A stretch of DNA of 7,562 nucleotides from Clostridia bacterium (lineage in GTDB: Bacteria; Bacillota; Clostridia; Oscillospirales; CAG-272), in contig CAAGJL010000041.1 of NCBI GenBank assembly GCA_900770145.1, positions 1 through 7,562 of the forward strand. The letters are read 5' to 3'. The notes under the pieces are model-generated. The model worked only from the letters and a program-made list of their open reading frames with translations, did not search any database and was not told the origin of the DNA. The position numbers and the translations under genes are program-made. The stretch's first letter is position 1, and every line of letters starts with the position of its first letter. Positions 1 to 6,186 of this stretch are shown here, in pieces.

Positions 1-29
1 CCCATTCCGTCAACAAACTCCACACGCGC

Positions 30-61
30 TTTTTCTTTGGTGGCGCAGGCTCAAAGAAAAA
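30..61. repeat. 10-bp perfect inverted repeat, 12-base spacer
   Basis: TTTTTCTTTG at 30-39 is the exact complement of CAAAGAAAAA at 52-61, separated by GTGGCGCAGGCT. It could form an A/T-rich hairpin on either strand and lies next to the larger palindrome at 96-127. Its role is unknown; it may be part of one composite intergenic element with that hairpin. Confidence 0.5.
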
Positions 62-95
62 TGTAACAAAAAGAAACGCCATAAAGGAAACGCGC

Positions 96-127
96 AAGAG
101 GGGGCTTTTTGAAAAAAGCCCCCTCTT
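96..127 (-). terminator. Strong palindromic hairpin, probable operon 3' end
   Basis: AAGAGGGGGCTTTTT at 96-110 is perfectly complementary to AAAAAGCCCCCTCTT at 113-127, giving up to 15 bp (13 with a realistic loop) around a GC core. It lies about 110 bp beyond the DAHP synthase stop, where an operon terminator is expected. It is not a textbook intrinsic terminator: on the minus strand the 3' arm is followed by GCGCG, and the next T-rich stretch begins only some 20 bases later. It may instead be an mRNA 3'-end stabiliser or part of an intergenic repeat. Confidence 0.5.
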
Positions 128-238
128 AAACTCCCGCAAAAACTTTTCGCGACTGTTGCCGGAATGTCGGGCGTATGCACCCAAAGTAGCGCGCCAGCCT
201 GTTAGCCCCGCCGGGGGTCGGGCAAATATTTTGAAAAA

Positions 239-1276
239 TCACGCCCTCAACTCCGCCAGTTCCAGAATCAGCCGTTCGGTCTTTTCCCAACCGAGACACG
301 GGTCTGTAATCGACTTCCCGTACTCGCCGCCCTCCGGCTTCTGCGCGCCGTCCTCTAAATACGACTCCACCATCAACCCCTTGACCAACCGGTAAATATC
401 CGGGTTATGACGCGTGCTGTGCAGAATCTCTTTGGCAATTCTCGGCTGCTCGTCAAACCGCTTGCCGGAGTTGCAATGGTTGGTATCCACAATCACGCCG
501 GGGTTCTGCAACCCACTTTGCGCGTACAACTCCGCCAACGTCTGCAGGTCCTCATAATGATAGTTCGCCTGCATGTTGCCGTGCCGGTCTACCGAGCCGC
601 GCAGGATTGCGTGCGCCAGCGGGTTGCCCTTGCTTGCCGCCTCCCAACCTGCGTACAGGAACGTGTGCGGGTGTTGCGCAGCGGTGATGGAATTCATCAT
701 CACCGAAAGATCCCCGCCTGTGGGATTTTTCATCCCCACCGGCACATCCAGCCCGCTTGCCACCAGCCGGTGCTGCTGGTTTTCCACCGACCGCGCCCCA
801 ACCGCCACATAGGACAGTAAATCCGCCAGATACTGGTGGTTTTCCGGGTACAGCATCTCGTCCGCCGAGGAAAGCCCGCTTTCCTCCAGCGCGTGCAGGT
901 GCAACTTGCGGATGGACAGCAAGCCTTTGAGCAGATTGGGGGAGCTTTTCGGGTCGGGCTGATGCAACATCCCCTTGTACCCATCCCCCGTGGTGCGGGG
1001 CTTATTGGTGTAAATCCGCGGAATGAGAATAATTTTCTCGCTCACCTTTTCCTGCACGGTTTGCAGACGCGAAATGTACTCCAATACCGCGTCCTCCCGG
1101 TCGGCGGAGCAAGGACCGATCACCAGAATCAGTTTATCGCTGTTGCCGAGAAACACCTCGCGGATCTCGCGGTCGTTCTCGGCTTTTTTTGCCGCCGCCG
1201 CGGGGGAAATCGGATACATCGCCCGAATTTCCTGTGCCGTGGGTAATTTACGTTTCAGTTCCATATTCATATACAT
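239..1276 (-). CDS. aroF: 3-deoxy-7-phosphoheptulonate synthase, class I alpha (DAHP synthase)
   Basis: First committed step: condensation of PEP and erythrose-4-phosphate to DAHP. The 345-residue protein belongs to the AroF/G/H-type (class I alpha) family. Metal ligands are all visible: C56 (VIGPCSAD), H267 (DTNHCNSGK), E304 (VESYLEDG) and D325 (SITDPCLGWE). Substrate-binding segments RIYTNKPRTTG (87-97), VGARSVENQQHR and VGMKNPTGG correspond to the family's KPRTT, GARTTESQ and GFKNGT motifs. No chorismate mutase or ACT domain is attached. The N-terminal ~45 residues match the region that mediates feedback control in AroG-like enzymes, but which amino acid acts cannot be read. The symbol is by convention; aroG or aroH would be equally defensible. 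Three in-frame ATGs (1276, 1270, 1264) crowd the start, with GAGG 4 or 10 bases before the first two. It is the last gene of the operon. Confidence 0.95.
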   Translation of the reverse strand: MYMNMELKRKLPTAQEIRAMYPISPAAAAKKAENDREIREVFLGNSDKLILVIGPCSADREDAVLEYISRLQTVQEKVSEKIILIPRIYTNKPRTTGDGYKGMLHQPDPKSSPNLLKGLLSIRKLHLHALEESGLSSADEMLYPENHQYLADLLSYVAVGARSVENQQHRLVASGLDVPVGMKNPTGGDLSVMMNSITAAQHPHTFLYAGWEAASKGNPLAHAILRGSVDRHGNMQANYHYEDLQTLAELYAQSGLQNPGVIVDTNHCNSGKRFDEQPRIAKEILHSTRHNPDIYRLVKGLMVESYLEDGAQKPEGGEYGKSITDPCLGWEKTERLILELAELRA

Positions 1277-1280
1277 TTTA

Positions 1281-1284
1281 CCTC
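1281..1284 (-). promoter_or_regulatory. Ribosome binding site of the DAHP synthase gene
   Basis: GAGG lies in the 15-bp gap after tyrA, four bases before the ATG at 1276 and ten before the ATG at 1270. Spacings of 5-6 and of 10 both occur elsewhere in this operon, so it does not settle which of these two in-frame ATGs is used. Confidence 0.65.
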
Positions 1285-1291
1285 GTTTTCT

Positions 1292-2152
1292 TTATCTGTG
1301 TTCGTCAAAATACCGCCGTCGCTCGGTGGAAAGGCGCATCATCTGTCGGATGGCGGCAACGTCGCCCTCCTCAATGTATCCGCGCAGAGCGGCAAAGGTG
1401 TCCGCAAACCGATCCATCCCCGCCAGCAGTTCCTTTTTATTGAGTAAAAACAACTCGCTCCACATCTCGTCATTGATCTTGGCAATGCGCGTCAGATCCC
1501 GGAAAGAGTCGCCCGTGTAATCGGCAAGGTGCTCCGCGTTTTTGCAGTCCATCAAACATACGGCAATGCAGTGCGTCAACTGGGAAAGAAACCCGACCAT
1601 CTCGTCGTGCGCCGCAGGGGTAAGGCAGGAAATTCTGCCGCAACCGAGAAACGCCCCCAGTTCCCGACAGGTCTCCACCGCCTCTTCGCTGTTTTTTTCG
1701 GTCGGAGTGATGATAAAATTTGCCCCGCGAAAAAGCGCCGGATCGGCGTTCTCCACGCCGCTGACCTCGCGCCCCGCCATCGGGTGCGCGCCGATAAACT
1801 CCAAATCGGGGCGCAGAATCGCCTGCACCGCGTCCACCACGCCGCATTTCACGCCCGTGACGTCGGTCAAGAGCGCTCCTTTTTTGAAATGCGATTGATT
1901 TTCCTTCACAAAACGCACCACGTCATGGGGGTAAAGCGCCAGAACCAGCAAATCATACTCAGAAAGAAATGCGGGGTCAGGCACGGTTGCCCCGCGCGTG
2001 ATCCAGCCCTTTTCCAGGGCAAAATCAATCGCGGACTGCCGTTTTTCCACTGCGCCGACCGAAAAACCTTTTTCCGAAAGCGCCGCGGCGTAACTGCCGC
2101 CGATCAGTCCGAGACCGATGATCAATATTTTCGTATTGCGGTCAAACCTCAT
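1292..2152 (-). CDS. tyrA: Prephenate dehydrogenase (TyrA)
   Basis: Tyrosine branch enzyme: NAD(P)-dependent oxidative decarboxylation of prephenate to 4-hydroxyphenylpyruvate. Arogenate as substrate cannot be excluded from sequence. With the start at 2152 the protein has 286 residues. An N-terminal Rossmann motif GLGLIGGS (13-20) is followed by TDVTGVK (96-102), GAHPMAGRE (121-129, active-site His 123), FLSQLTH (188-194), GDSFRDLTRIA (214-224) and a helical C-terminal dimerisation region. Unlike some Firmicutes TyrA proteins it has no C-terminal ACT domain, and no chorismate mutase is fused. I rejected the upstream ATG at 2191 because it adds 13 Arg/Trp/Cys-rich residues ahead of the Rossmann strand. 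The ATG at 2152 has GGAGG six bases upstream. It overlaps aroA by 11 bp and ends 15 bp before the DAHP synthase gene. Confidence 0.95.
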   Translation of the reverse strand: MRFDRNTKILIIGLGLIGGSYAAALSEKGFSVGAVEKRQSAIDFALEKGWITRGATVPDPAFLSEYDLLVLALYPHDVVRFVKENQSHFKKGALLTDVTGVKCGVVDAVQAILRPDLEFIGAHPMAGREVSGVENADPALFRGANFIITPTEKNSEEAVETCRELGAFLGCGRISCLTPAAHDEMVGFLSQLTHCIAVCLMDCKNAEHLADYTGDSFRDLTRIAKINDEMWSELFLLNKKELLAGMDRFADTFAALRGYIEEGDVAAIRQMMRLSTERRRYFDEHR

Positions 2153-3341
2153 CCTGCACCTCCAACCCCAGCCGCCGCAGGTCTGCGGCATACGTGGGAT
2201 AACTCTTGTTCAGCGCCTCGGCGCCCTCGATCCCGCCCCCGAAACGCGTGCAAAGAAGCGATAATGCCATCACTATGCGATGGTCATTGTGCGCGGAAAA
2301 CGGCGTTTGCGGCGCGTGCGCGCCACCCGAAACCGACACCCGGTTTTCGCCGATCTCCAGGCGCACGCCGCAGCGCGCCAGTTCCTCTTTCATACTCCCG
2401 GCGCGGTCGCTCTCCTTGATGCGCAAACGCGCCGTGCCGGTAAACTCGCCGCCGTGTTGCAGCGCCGCCAGCGCAAACAACACCGGGGCAAGATCGGGGC
2501 AGGCGGAAACGTCAATTTCGGCACCCGGTGTGCGGAGCTTTTCCGCCAGCACCGGGAAAACCCGGTCGCCCTGCCGGCTGTTGCCGTCAAGCCCCGTGAC
2601 GCACACCTTGTCGCCAAGTTCCGCCAGGGCAAGAAGCGGCGCGGCGTTGGACCAATCCCCTTCCGCCGTGTGCTCACCCGGCATATAAAACTGCCCGCCG
2701 GGAATTTGAAAAACGCCCGGTGCGGTTTCGTGTATCGCCACGCCGAAGCGCCCCAGAATATCCGTCGTCAGATCGATATACGGGCGGCTTTCGACAGGCG
2801 GGCGCACCGTCAGCGTGCTCCCCCCCGCAAGGCGCGGGAGCGCAAACAAAAGCCCTGTGGCAAACTGACTGCTGACATTGCCCGGTATCTCATAGTCGCC
2901 GGGCGGTAAAACACCCCGCAACGTGATGCGTTTTGCGGCTTTATCCATAGAAATACCCTTCTTTGCAAACGCCGTTTCGTACACGCCGATCCCGCGGGCA
3001 AACAGCCGCTCGGTACCCTCAAACACCGCCTCACCCCCGGTCAGCGCAGGCGGGATACAAAAGCGCAGGGTACTGCCGCTCTCCCCGCAGGGGAAACGCC
3101 GTACCGCGGGCGGCTCGCCGCCCCCCGAAACCGTTACGGTCGTTCCCTCCCGCGAAAACGTGGCGCCGAGCGCGGGGAGACAGCCAAGCGTTGCCCGCAT
3201 ATCCTCGCTTTCCGAAATACCGTGAATGCGGCTCTCACCCCTTGCCAGCGCCGCCGCCAGCAACAGCCGGTGCGCCGCGCTTTTGGAAGGGGGCGCTGCC
3301 ACGGTACCGTGGGCGCGCCCCGGTAAAATACGCAGTTTCAT
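2142..3341 (-). CDS. aroA: 3-phosphoshikimate 1-carboxyvinyltransferase (EPSP synthase, AroA)
   Basis: Sixth pathway step: transfers enolpyruvyl from PEP to shikimate-3-phosphate. The 399-residue protein is somewhat shorter than the roughly 425 residues of many homologues, yet all core motifs are present: PPSKSAAHR (17-25, K20 and R25), ESGSTLR (87-93, the PEP-binding loop), NVSSQF (155-160), SRPYIDLT (185-192), DWSNAA (229-234), NSRQGD (254-259), PDLAP (282-286, catalytic D283), RIKESDR (307-313, E310), NDHRIVMA (352-359) and NKSYPTY (378-384). It therefore looks functional. I placed the start at 3341 (MKLRILPGRAHGTV) rather than at 3383. The shorter N-terminus aligns with the family, and the ATG shares a base with the aroQ stop (TAATG). 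No good GGAGG precedes it, so initiation probably depends on coupling to aroQ. The 3' end overlaps tyrA by 11 bp. Confidence 0.97.
   Translation of the reverse strand: MKLRILPGRAHGTVAAPPSKSAAHRLLLAAALARGESRIHGISESEDMRATLGCLPALGATFSREGTTVTVSGGGEPPAVRRFPCGESGSTLRFCIPPALTGGEAVFEGTERLFARGIGVYETAFAKKGISMDKAAKRITLRGVLPPGDYEIPGNVSSQFATGLLFALPRLAGGSTLTVRPPVESRPYIDLTTDILGRFGVAIHETAPGVFQIPGGQFYMPGEHTAEGDWSNAAPLLALAELGDKVCVTGLDGNSRQGDRVFPVLAEKLRTPGAEIDVSACPDLAPVLFALAALQHGGEFTGTARLRIKESDRAGSMKEELARCGVRLEIGENRVSVSGGAHAPQTPFSAHNDHRIVMALSLLCTRFGGGIEGAEALNKSYPTYAADLRRLGLEVQDEV
2159..2163 (-). promoter_or_regulatory. Ribosome binding site of tyrA, deciding its start
   Basis: GGAGG lies six bases before the ATG at 2152 and inside the last aroA codons. 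It supports MRFDRNTK as the N-terminus rather than the longer version from 2191. Confidence 0.82.
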
Positions 3342-3847
3342 TACTCGCCCCCCACACCGTTCAAACCGGGGTTTTCTTTGCACGTATCAGGGGATATCGC
3401 TTTTTTGTCCGTTTCCTTTGCGCGGTCAATCAGCACATCCATCGCTTCTGCATACCCGGCAAATCCGCGCCCCTTGACGGTGTGGATTGCCACCGGGGAA
3501 AGGTAACTCACGCGGCGGTAAGGCTCTCTTGCGTCTACATCCGAGATGTGCACCTCCACCACCGGAATCCCCACCGCCTTGACCGCGTCCGCAAGGGCGA
3601 TGCTGGTGTGCGTGTATGCGGCGGGATTGAACACAATCCCATCCACCCCCGAAAAGTAGGCATTCTGAATGGCGTCCACCAGCGCGCCTTCGTGGTTGGA
3701 CTGGAAAAACTCCACCGTAACACCGCGTTTTTCCGCATGGGCGCGCATCAGCGCCACCAAATCTTCATAGGTTTCATGACCGTAAATCTCCGGCTCCCGA
3801 ATGCCCAAAAGATTCAGGTTCGGCCCGTTCAACACCAGAATTTTCAT
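3341..3847 (-). CDS. aroQ: Type II 3-dehydroquinate dehydratase (AroQ)
   Basis: Third pathway step: dehydration of 3-dehydroquinate to 3-dehydroshikimate. Type II enzymes are small dodecameric flavodoxin-like proteins unrelated to type I AroD. The N-terminus MKILVLNGPNLNLLG is the family hallmark. Catalytic R17 and Y22 lie in REPEIYG (17-23). FFQSNHEG (47-54), NPAAYTHTS (74-82), the catalytic His in EVHISDVDAREPYRR (98-112, H100) and GRGFAGY (126-132) are also present. The usual asparagine after HIS is aspartate here (D103). At 168 residues it exceeds the usual length of about 145-150; the excess is a polar tail after about residue 145. I chose the ATG at 3847 over the one at 3865: it matches the family start, has GGAGG 10 bases upstream, and forms an ATGA overlap with the aroE-aroK stop. 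The TAA stop overlaps the aroA start as TAATG. Confidence 0.96.
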   Translation of the reverse strand: MKILVLNGPNLNLLGIREPEIYGHETYEDLVALMRAHAEKRGVTVEFFQSNHEGALVDAIQNAYFSGVDGIVFNPAAYTHTSIALADAVKAVGIPVVEVHISDVDAREPYRRVSYLSPVAIHTVKGRGFAGYAEAMDVLIDRAKETDKKAISPDTCKENPGLNGVGGE

Positions 3848-5085
3848 CCTTTTGCCGCCTCCCATACCGCATTTGCAACCGCCGCCACGTCCCCGCCTGC
3901 CACGCGTACGCGGCGGTCCGCAGTGGCAAGATAGCGCGGGTAGCGCACCTCATACAGGCGTTCCAGCGCCGCGCGCCCTGCCGCCAGCGGGCGGTCGGGG
4001 GTGGGGATGATCTCCGCGGGGTCGCGGTCAAGAAAGACCAGCACCCCGTTTTTCTTCAACTCCCGCACATTTTCCTCTTTCAAAATTGCTCCGCCGCCGG
4101 TGGCGATCACCGCGCCGCTCTGCCCTGCCAGGGCGTGGATCACCGCAGTTTCCTCTTCCCGGAAAGCCGCCTCGCCGTGTGTGGCAAAAAACGTGGCAAT
4201 CGGCATTCCGATGCGCGCCAACACCTCTGCGTCGGCGTCAAAAAACGGCTTGCCCAGTTTTTCCGCAAGGCATTTGCCCACGGTGGTCTTTCCCGCGCCG
4301 GGCATTCCGGTCAGCACGATATTGCGTTTTTCGGCAAGCATTTCCCGGTAAATACGCTCGGTTTTTTCGGGCGGTTGCGGTTGGTCAAAAAACAATTCCG
4401 CCGCCGCCACCGCCTGCCGCACCAGCATATAAAGCCCGCCCGTGGCGGGGATGCCGCGCGCTTCGGCGTCCAGCACCAGCCCCGTGCGCAACGGGTGATA
4501 AATCGCGTCCACCACGCCGCAAAGCCGCGGGAACGCCGTAAGATCGATCGGCACGCCGCCGGTCTCCGGATACATCCCCACCGGCGTGGTGTTGATGAGA
4601 ATTTCCGCGTCCGCGTGGTCGCGTGCCGCCGCTACATAGGAAATTGCCCCCTCCTTTGCCGTGCGGGAGACCCGCAAAACCTCCCCCGCGCCAAGGCTTT
4701 TTGCCACCGCCACCGCCGTGCGGGAGGTGCCGCCGGTGCCGAGAACCAGCACCTTTTTCTGAAACACGCAGATGCCTGCCCGCTCAATGAGCGCGCGCAT
4801 CCCCTCAAAATCGGTATTATAGCCGTAAAGGCTTCCGCCCCGGTTGACAATCGTGTTTACCGCGCCGATGGCGGCAGCCTCCGGCGAGAGATCGGTCAGA
4901 TACGGAAACACGGCTTGCTTATACGGGATCGTGACATTGATCCCCTCAAATGCCGGCGGCACAAAAAACGCGTTCAGTTCCCTCGGCGTCAGTTCTTTCA
5001 ATTCATAAGGATACCCGCCGATCTTGGCGTGAATTTCCGCAGAATAGCTGTGCGCCAGCCGCCCGCCGATCAACCCGTATTTCAT
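3844..5085 (-). CDS. aroE-aroK: Bifunctional shikimate dehydrogenase / shikimate kinase (AroE-AroK fusion)
   Basis: One 413-residue frame carries two consecutive pathway enzymes. Residues 1 to about 250 are AroE, which reduces 3-dehydroshikimate to shikimate with NADPH. Visible are the shikimate-binding HSYS (12-15), NVTIPYK (50-56, catalytic K56), IGAVNTI (73-79), YNTDF (89-93, catalytic D92), a Rossmann GTGGTSRTA (116-124), INTTPVGMYP (164-173) and the C-terminal GGLYMLVRQA (216-225). Residues from about 254 are AroK, which phosphorylates shikimate with ATP: Walker A GMPGAGKTT (260-268), the D-x-D at 283-285, FREEE (308-312), TGGGA (329-333), lid RPLAAG (365-370) and RYPRY (381-385). Both halves look catalytically complete. 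The linker is only the AroE terminal helix. The AroE part is short between HSYS and NVTIPYK, as in clostridial versions. The start at 5085 follows GGAGG by 10 bases, and the stop overlaps aroQ as ATGA. Continuity in one frame argues against two separate genes. Confidence 0.96.
   Translation of the reverse strand: MKYGLIGGRLAHSYSAEIHAKIGGYPYELKELTPRELNAFFVPPAFEGINVTIPYKQAVFPYLTDLSPEAAAIGAVNTIVNRGGSLYGYNTDFEGMRALIERAGICVFQKKVLVLGTGGTSRTAVAVAKSLGAGEVLRVSRTAKEGAISYVAAARDHADAEILINTTPVGMYPETGGVPIDLTAFPRLCGVVDAIYHPLRTGLVLDAEARGIPATGGLYMLVRQAVAAAELFFDQPQPPEKTERIYREMLAEKRNIVLTGMPGAGKTTVGKCLAEKLGKPFFDADAEVLARIGMPIATFFATHGEAAFREEETAVIHALAGQSGAVIATGGGAILKEENVRELKKNGVLVFLDRDPAEIIPTPDRPLAAGRAALERLYEVRYPRYLATADRRVRVAGGDVAAVANAVWEAAKG
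3858..3862 (-). promoter_or_regulatory. Ribosome binding site of aroQ, deciding its start
   Basis: GGAGG sits ten bases before the ATG at 3847 and overlaps the competing upstream ATG at 3865. It favours the downstream start that begins MKILVLNGPN. It lies within the end of the aroE-aroK coding sequence. Confidence 0.75.
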
Positions 5086-5088
5086 CGG

Positions 5089-6186
5089 TCAAAATCCTCC
5101 GTTTCTCAACACGTCCGTGCCGTAACGCCCGATCAGCAGGTCGGAAAGCACCAGCGCCGTCACACTGTCGATTACCGGGCACACCCGCCGCACAATCGCC
5201 GGGTCGTGCCTGCCTTTGACGGCAAGGGTGACATTTTCGCCCTTGTCCAAATCCACCGACTCCTGTTCTTTGGCAATAGAGGGCGTTGGGCGCACCGCAC
5301 AGCGAAACAGCACCGGCATCCCGTTGCTGACCCCGCCGTTGACCCCGCCGGAGCGATTGGTGGCGCTGACCACGCGCCCGTTCTCCATCCGAAACGCGTC
5401 ATTACAGGCGGAGCCGCGCCCTCCGGCAAAGCCGAACCCAAGCCCGAACTCCACGCCTTTTACCCCGCCGATGGCAAACATCGCGTGGGCAATAACCCCC
5501 TCTACGGTGTCAAAAAACGGCTCTCCGACCCCTGCGGGGAAGCCGGTGACCGCCGTTTCGGTGCACCCGCCCACGCTGTCGAGTTCCGCTTTTGCCGCAA
5601 GGATTGCTTCTGTCATTTTCTCACCCCGTTCGGGGGCTAAAACCGGGAAATCGCATCCGGAAAGCCGGGCAATTTCCCCGCCGGGGTCTTTGGAAAACGG
5701 AACGTCCTCCACCCCGCCGCAGGAAAGAATATGCGTGCCTATCGAAACGCCCAGCCGCCTGAGCGCGGGCAGGAGAATCCCCCCCGCCGCCACCAGCGCC
5801 GCCGTCACTCTGCCGGAAAAATGCCCCCCGCCGCGATAGTCTTCAAACCCGTGATATTTGCACCGCGCCGTGTAATCCGCGTGGGAGGGGCGCGCCATAC
5901 CGGGGGTGTAATCCCCGCTTTTCGTGTCCGTATTCGGGATGAGAATACACAATGGCGTGCCGGTGGTCTTGCCCTCAAATACCCCGCTGACAATCCGGTA
6001 GTCGTCCGGCTCTTTTCTTGCGGTGTCCAGTGCCGAGCGCGGGCGGCGGCGGGCAAGCATCGCGCGGATCTCTCCGTCATCCACCTGCAACCCCGGCGTC
6101 AACCCGTCCAACACCGCGCCCACCGCCGCGCCGTGGCTCTCGCCGAACAACGTGAGCGTCAGCGCGTTTCCGAACGTGTTTTTCAT
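5089..6186 (-). CDS. aroC: Chorismate synthase (AroC)
   Basis: Last step of the common pathway: elimination of phosphate from 5-enolpyruvylshikimate-3-phosphate to give chorismate, using reduced FMN as cofactor. The 365-residue protein has the family landmarks in order: GESHG (15-19, with the active-site His at 18), the TGTP segment (76-79), RPSHADYT (99-106, second active-site His at 102), KYHGFEDYRGGGHFSGR, NDAF (262-265), TNRSGGVNGGVSNGMP (276-291) and KGRHDP (324-329). No flavin reductase domain is fused, so reduced FMN must come from elsewhere. The glutamate usual in the 'GSExND' signature is absent (GSACND, 258-263). The ATG at 6186 overlaps the aroB stop (ATGA) and has GGAG five bases upstream. 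The stop lies 3 bp before the aroE-aroK start, so the genes are clearly co-translated. Confidence 0.97.
   Translation of the reverse strand: MKNTFGNALTLTLFGESHGAAVGAVLDGLTPGLQVDDGEIRAMLARRRPRSALDTARKEPDDYRIVSGVFEGKTTGTPLCILIPNTDTKSGDYTPGMARPSHADYTARCKYHGFEDYRGGGHFSGRVTAALVAAGGILLPALRRLGVSIGTHILSCGGVEDVPFSKDPGGEIARLSGCDFPVLAPERGEKMTEAILAAKAELDSVGGCTETAVTGFPAGVGEPFFDTVEGVIAHAMFAIGGVKGVEFGLGFGFAGGRGSACNDAFRMENGRVVSATNRSGGVNGGVSNGMPVLFRCAVRPTPSIAKEQESVDLDKGENVTLAVKGRHDPAIVRRVCPVIDSVTALVLSDLLIGRYGTDVLRNGGF
5096..5100 (-). promoter_or_regulatory. Ribosome binding site of aroE-aroK
   Basis: GGAGG ends ten bases before the ATG at 5085 and lies inside the last codons of aroC, whose TGA (5089-5091) falls between this site and the start. 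Confidence 0.8.

Larger units (their letters stand above)
1..238. other. Intergenic region downstream of the operon, no confident gene
   Basis: This 238-bp stretch holds the two inverted repeats described separately and is A-rich between about 52 and 90, in contrast to the GC-rich operon. On the minus strand, the reading frame of the DAHP synthase continues without a stop from 238 to the left edge (79 codons). It contains an ATG at 82 followed by a hydrophobic run (FLFVTFFF) and a proline/lysine segment (EPAPPKKKR). No ribosome binding site precedes that ATG and no family is recognised, so I do not call a gene. Confidence 0.6.

Noticed and set aside
201..218. Small GC hairpin (CCCC-GCC-GGGG) just after the DAHP synthase stop as a terminator
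   Set aside because: Only a 4-bp core stem with no T-tract on the minus strand; too weak to call.
2153..2191. Longer tyrA start at 2191
   Set aside because: Adds a Trp/Cys/Arg-rich leader ahead of the Rossmann strand and deepens the aroA overlap, whereas the ATG at 2152 has a well-spaced GGAGG.
1529..2419. A 296-codon plus-strand frame opposite tyrA and aroA
   Set aside because: Crosses the tyrA/aroA junction in antisense with no family similarity and no plausible ribosome binding site noted; a shadow frame.
3342..3383. Longer aroA start at 3383
   Set aside because: Adds 14 residues not typical of EPSP synthase and overlaps aroQ much further. The TAATG start at 3341 matches the family N-terminus.
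3848..3865. Longer aroQ start at 3865
   Set aside because: Its ATG overlaps the GGAGG that serves the downstream ATG, and the family begins at MKILVLNGPN.
2963..3934. A 323-codon plus-strand frame opposite aroA and aroQ
   Set aside because: Low-complexity Arg/Pro/Ala composition, no recognisable motif, and fully overlapped by well-supported minus-strand genes.
4135..5640. A 501-codon open frame on the plus strand, antisense to aroE-aroK and aroC
   Set aside because: It is wholly opposite two genes with strong family motifs, reads as a His/Arg/Pro-rich string with no domain, and is typical of antisense frames in GC-rich coding DNA.
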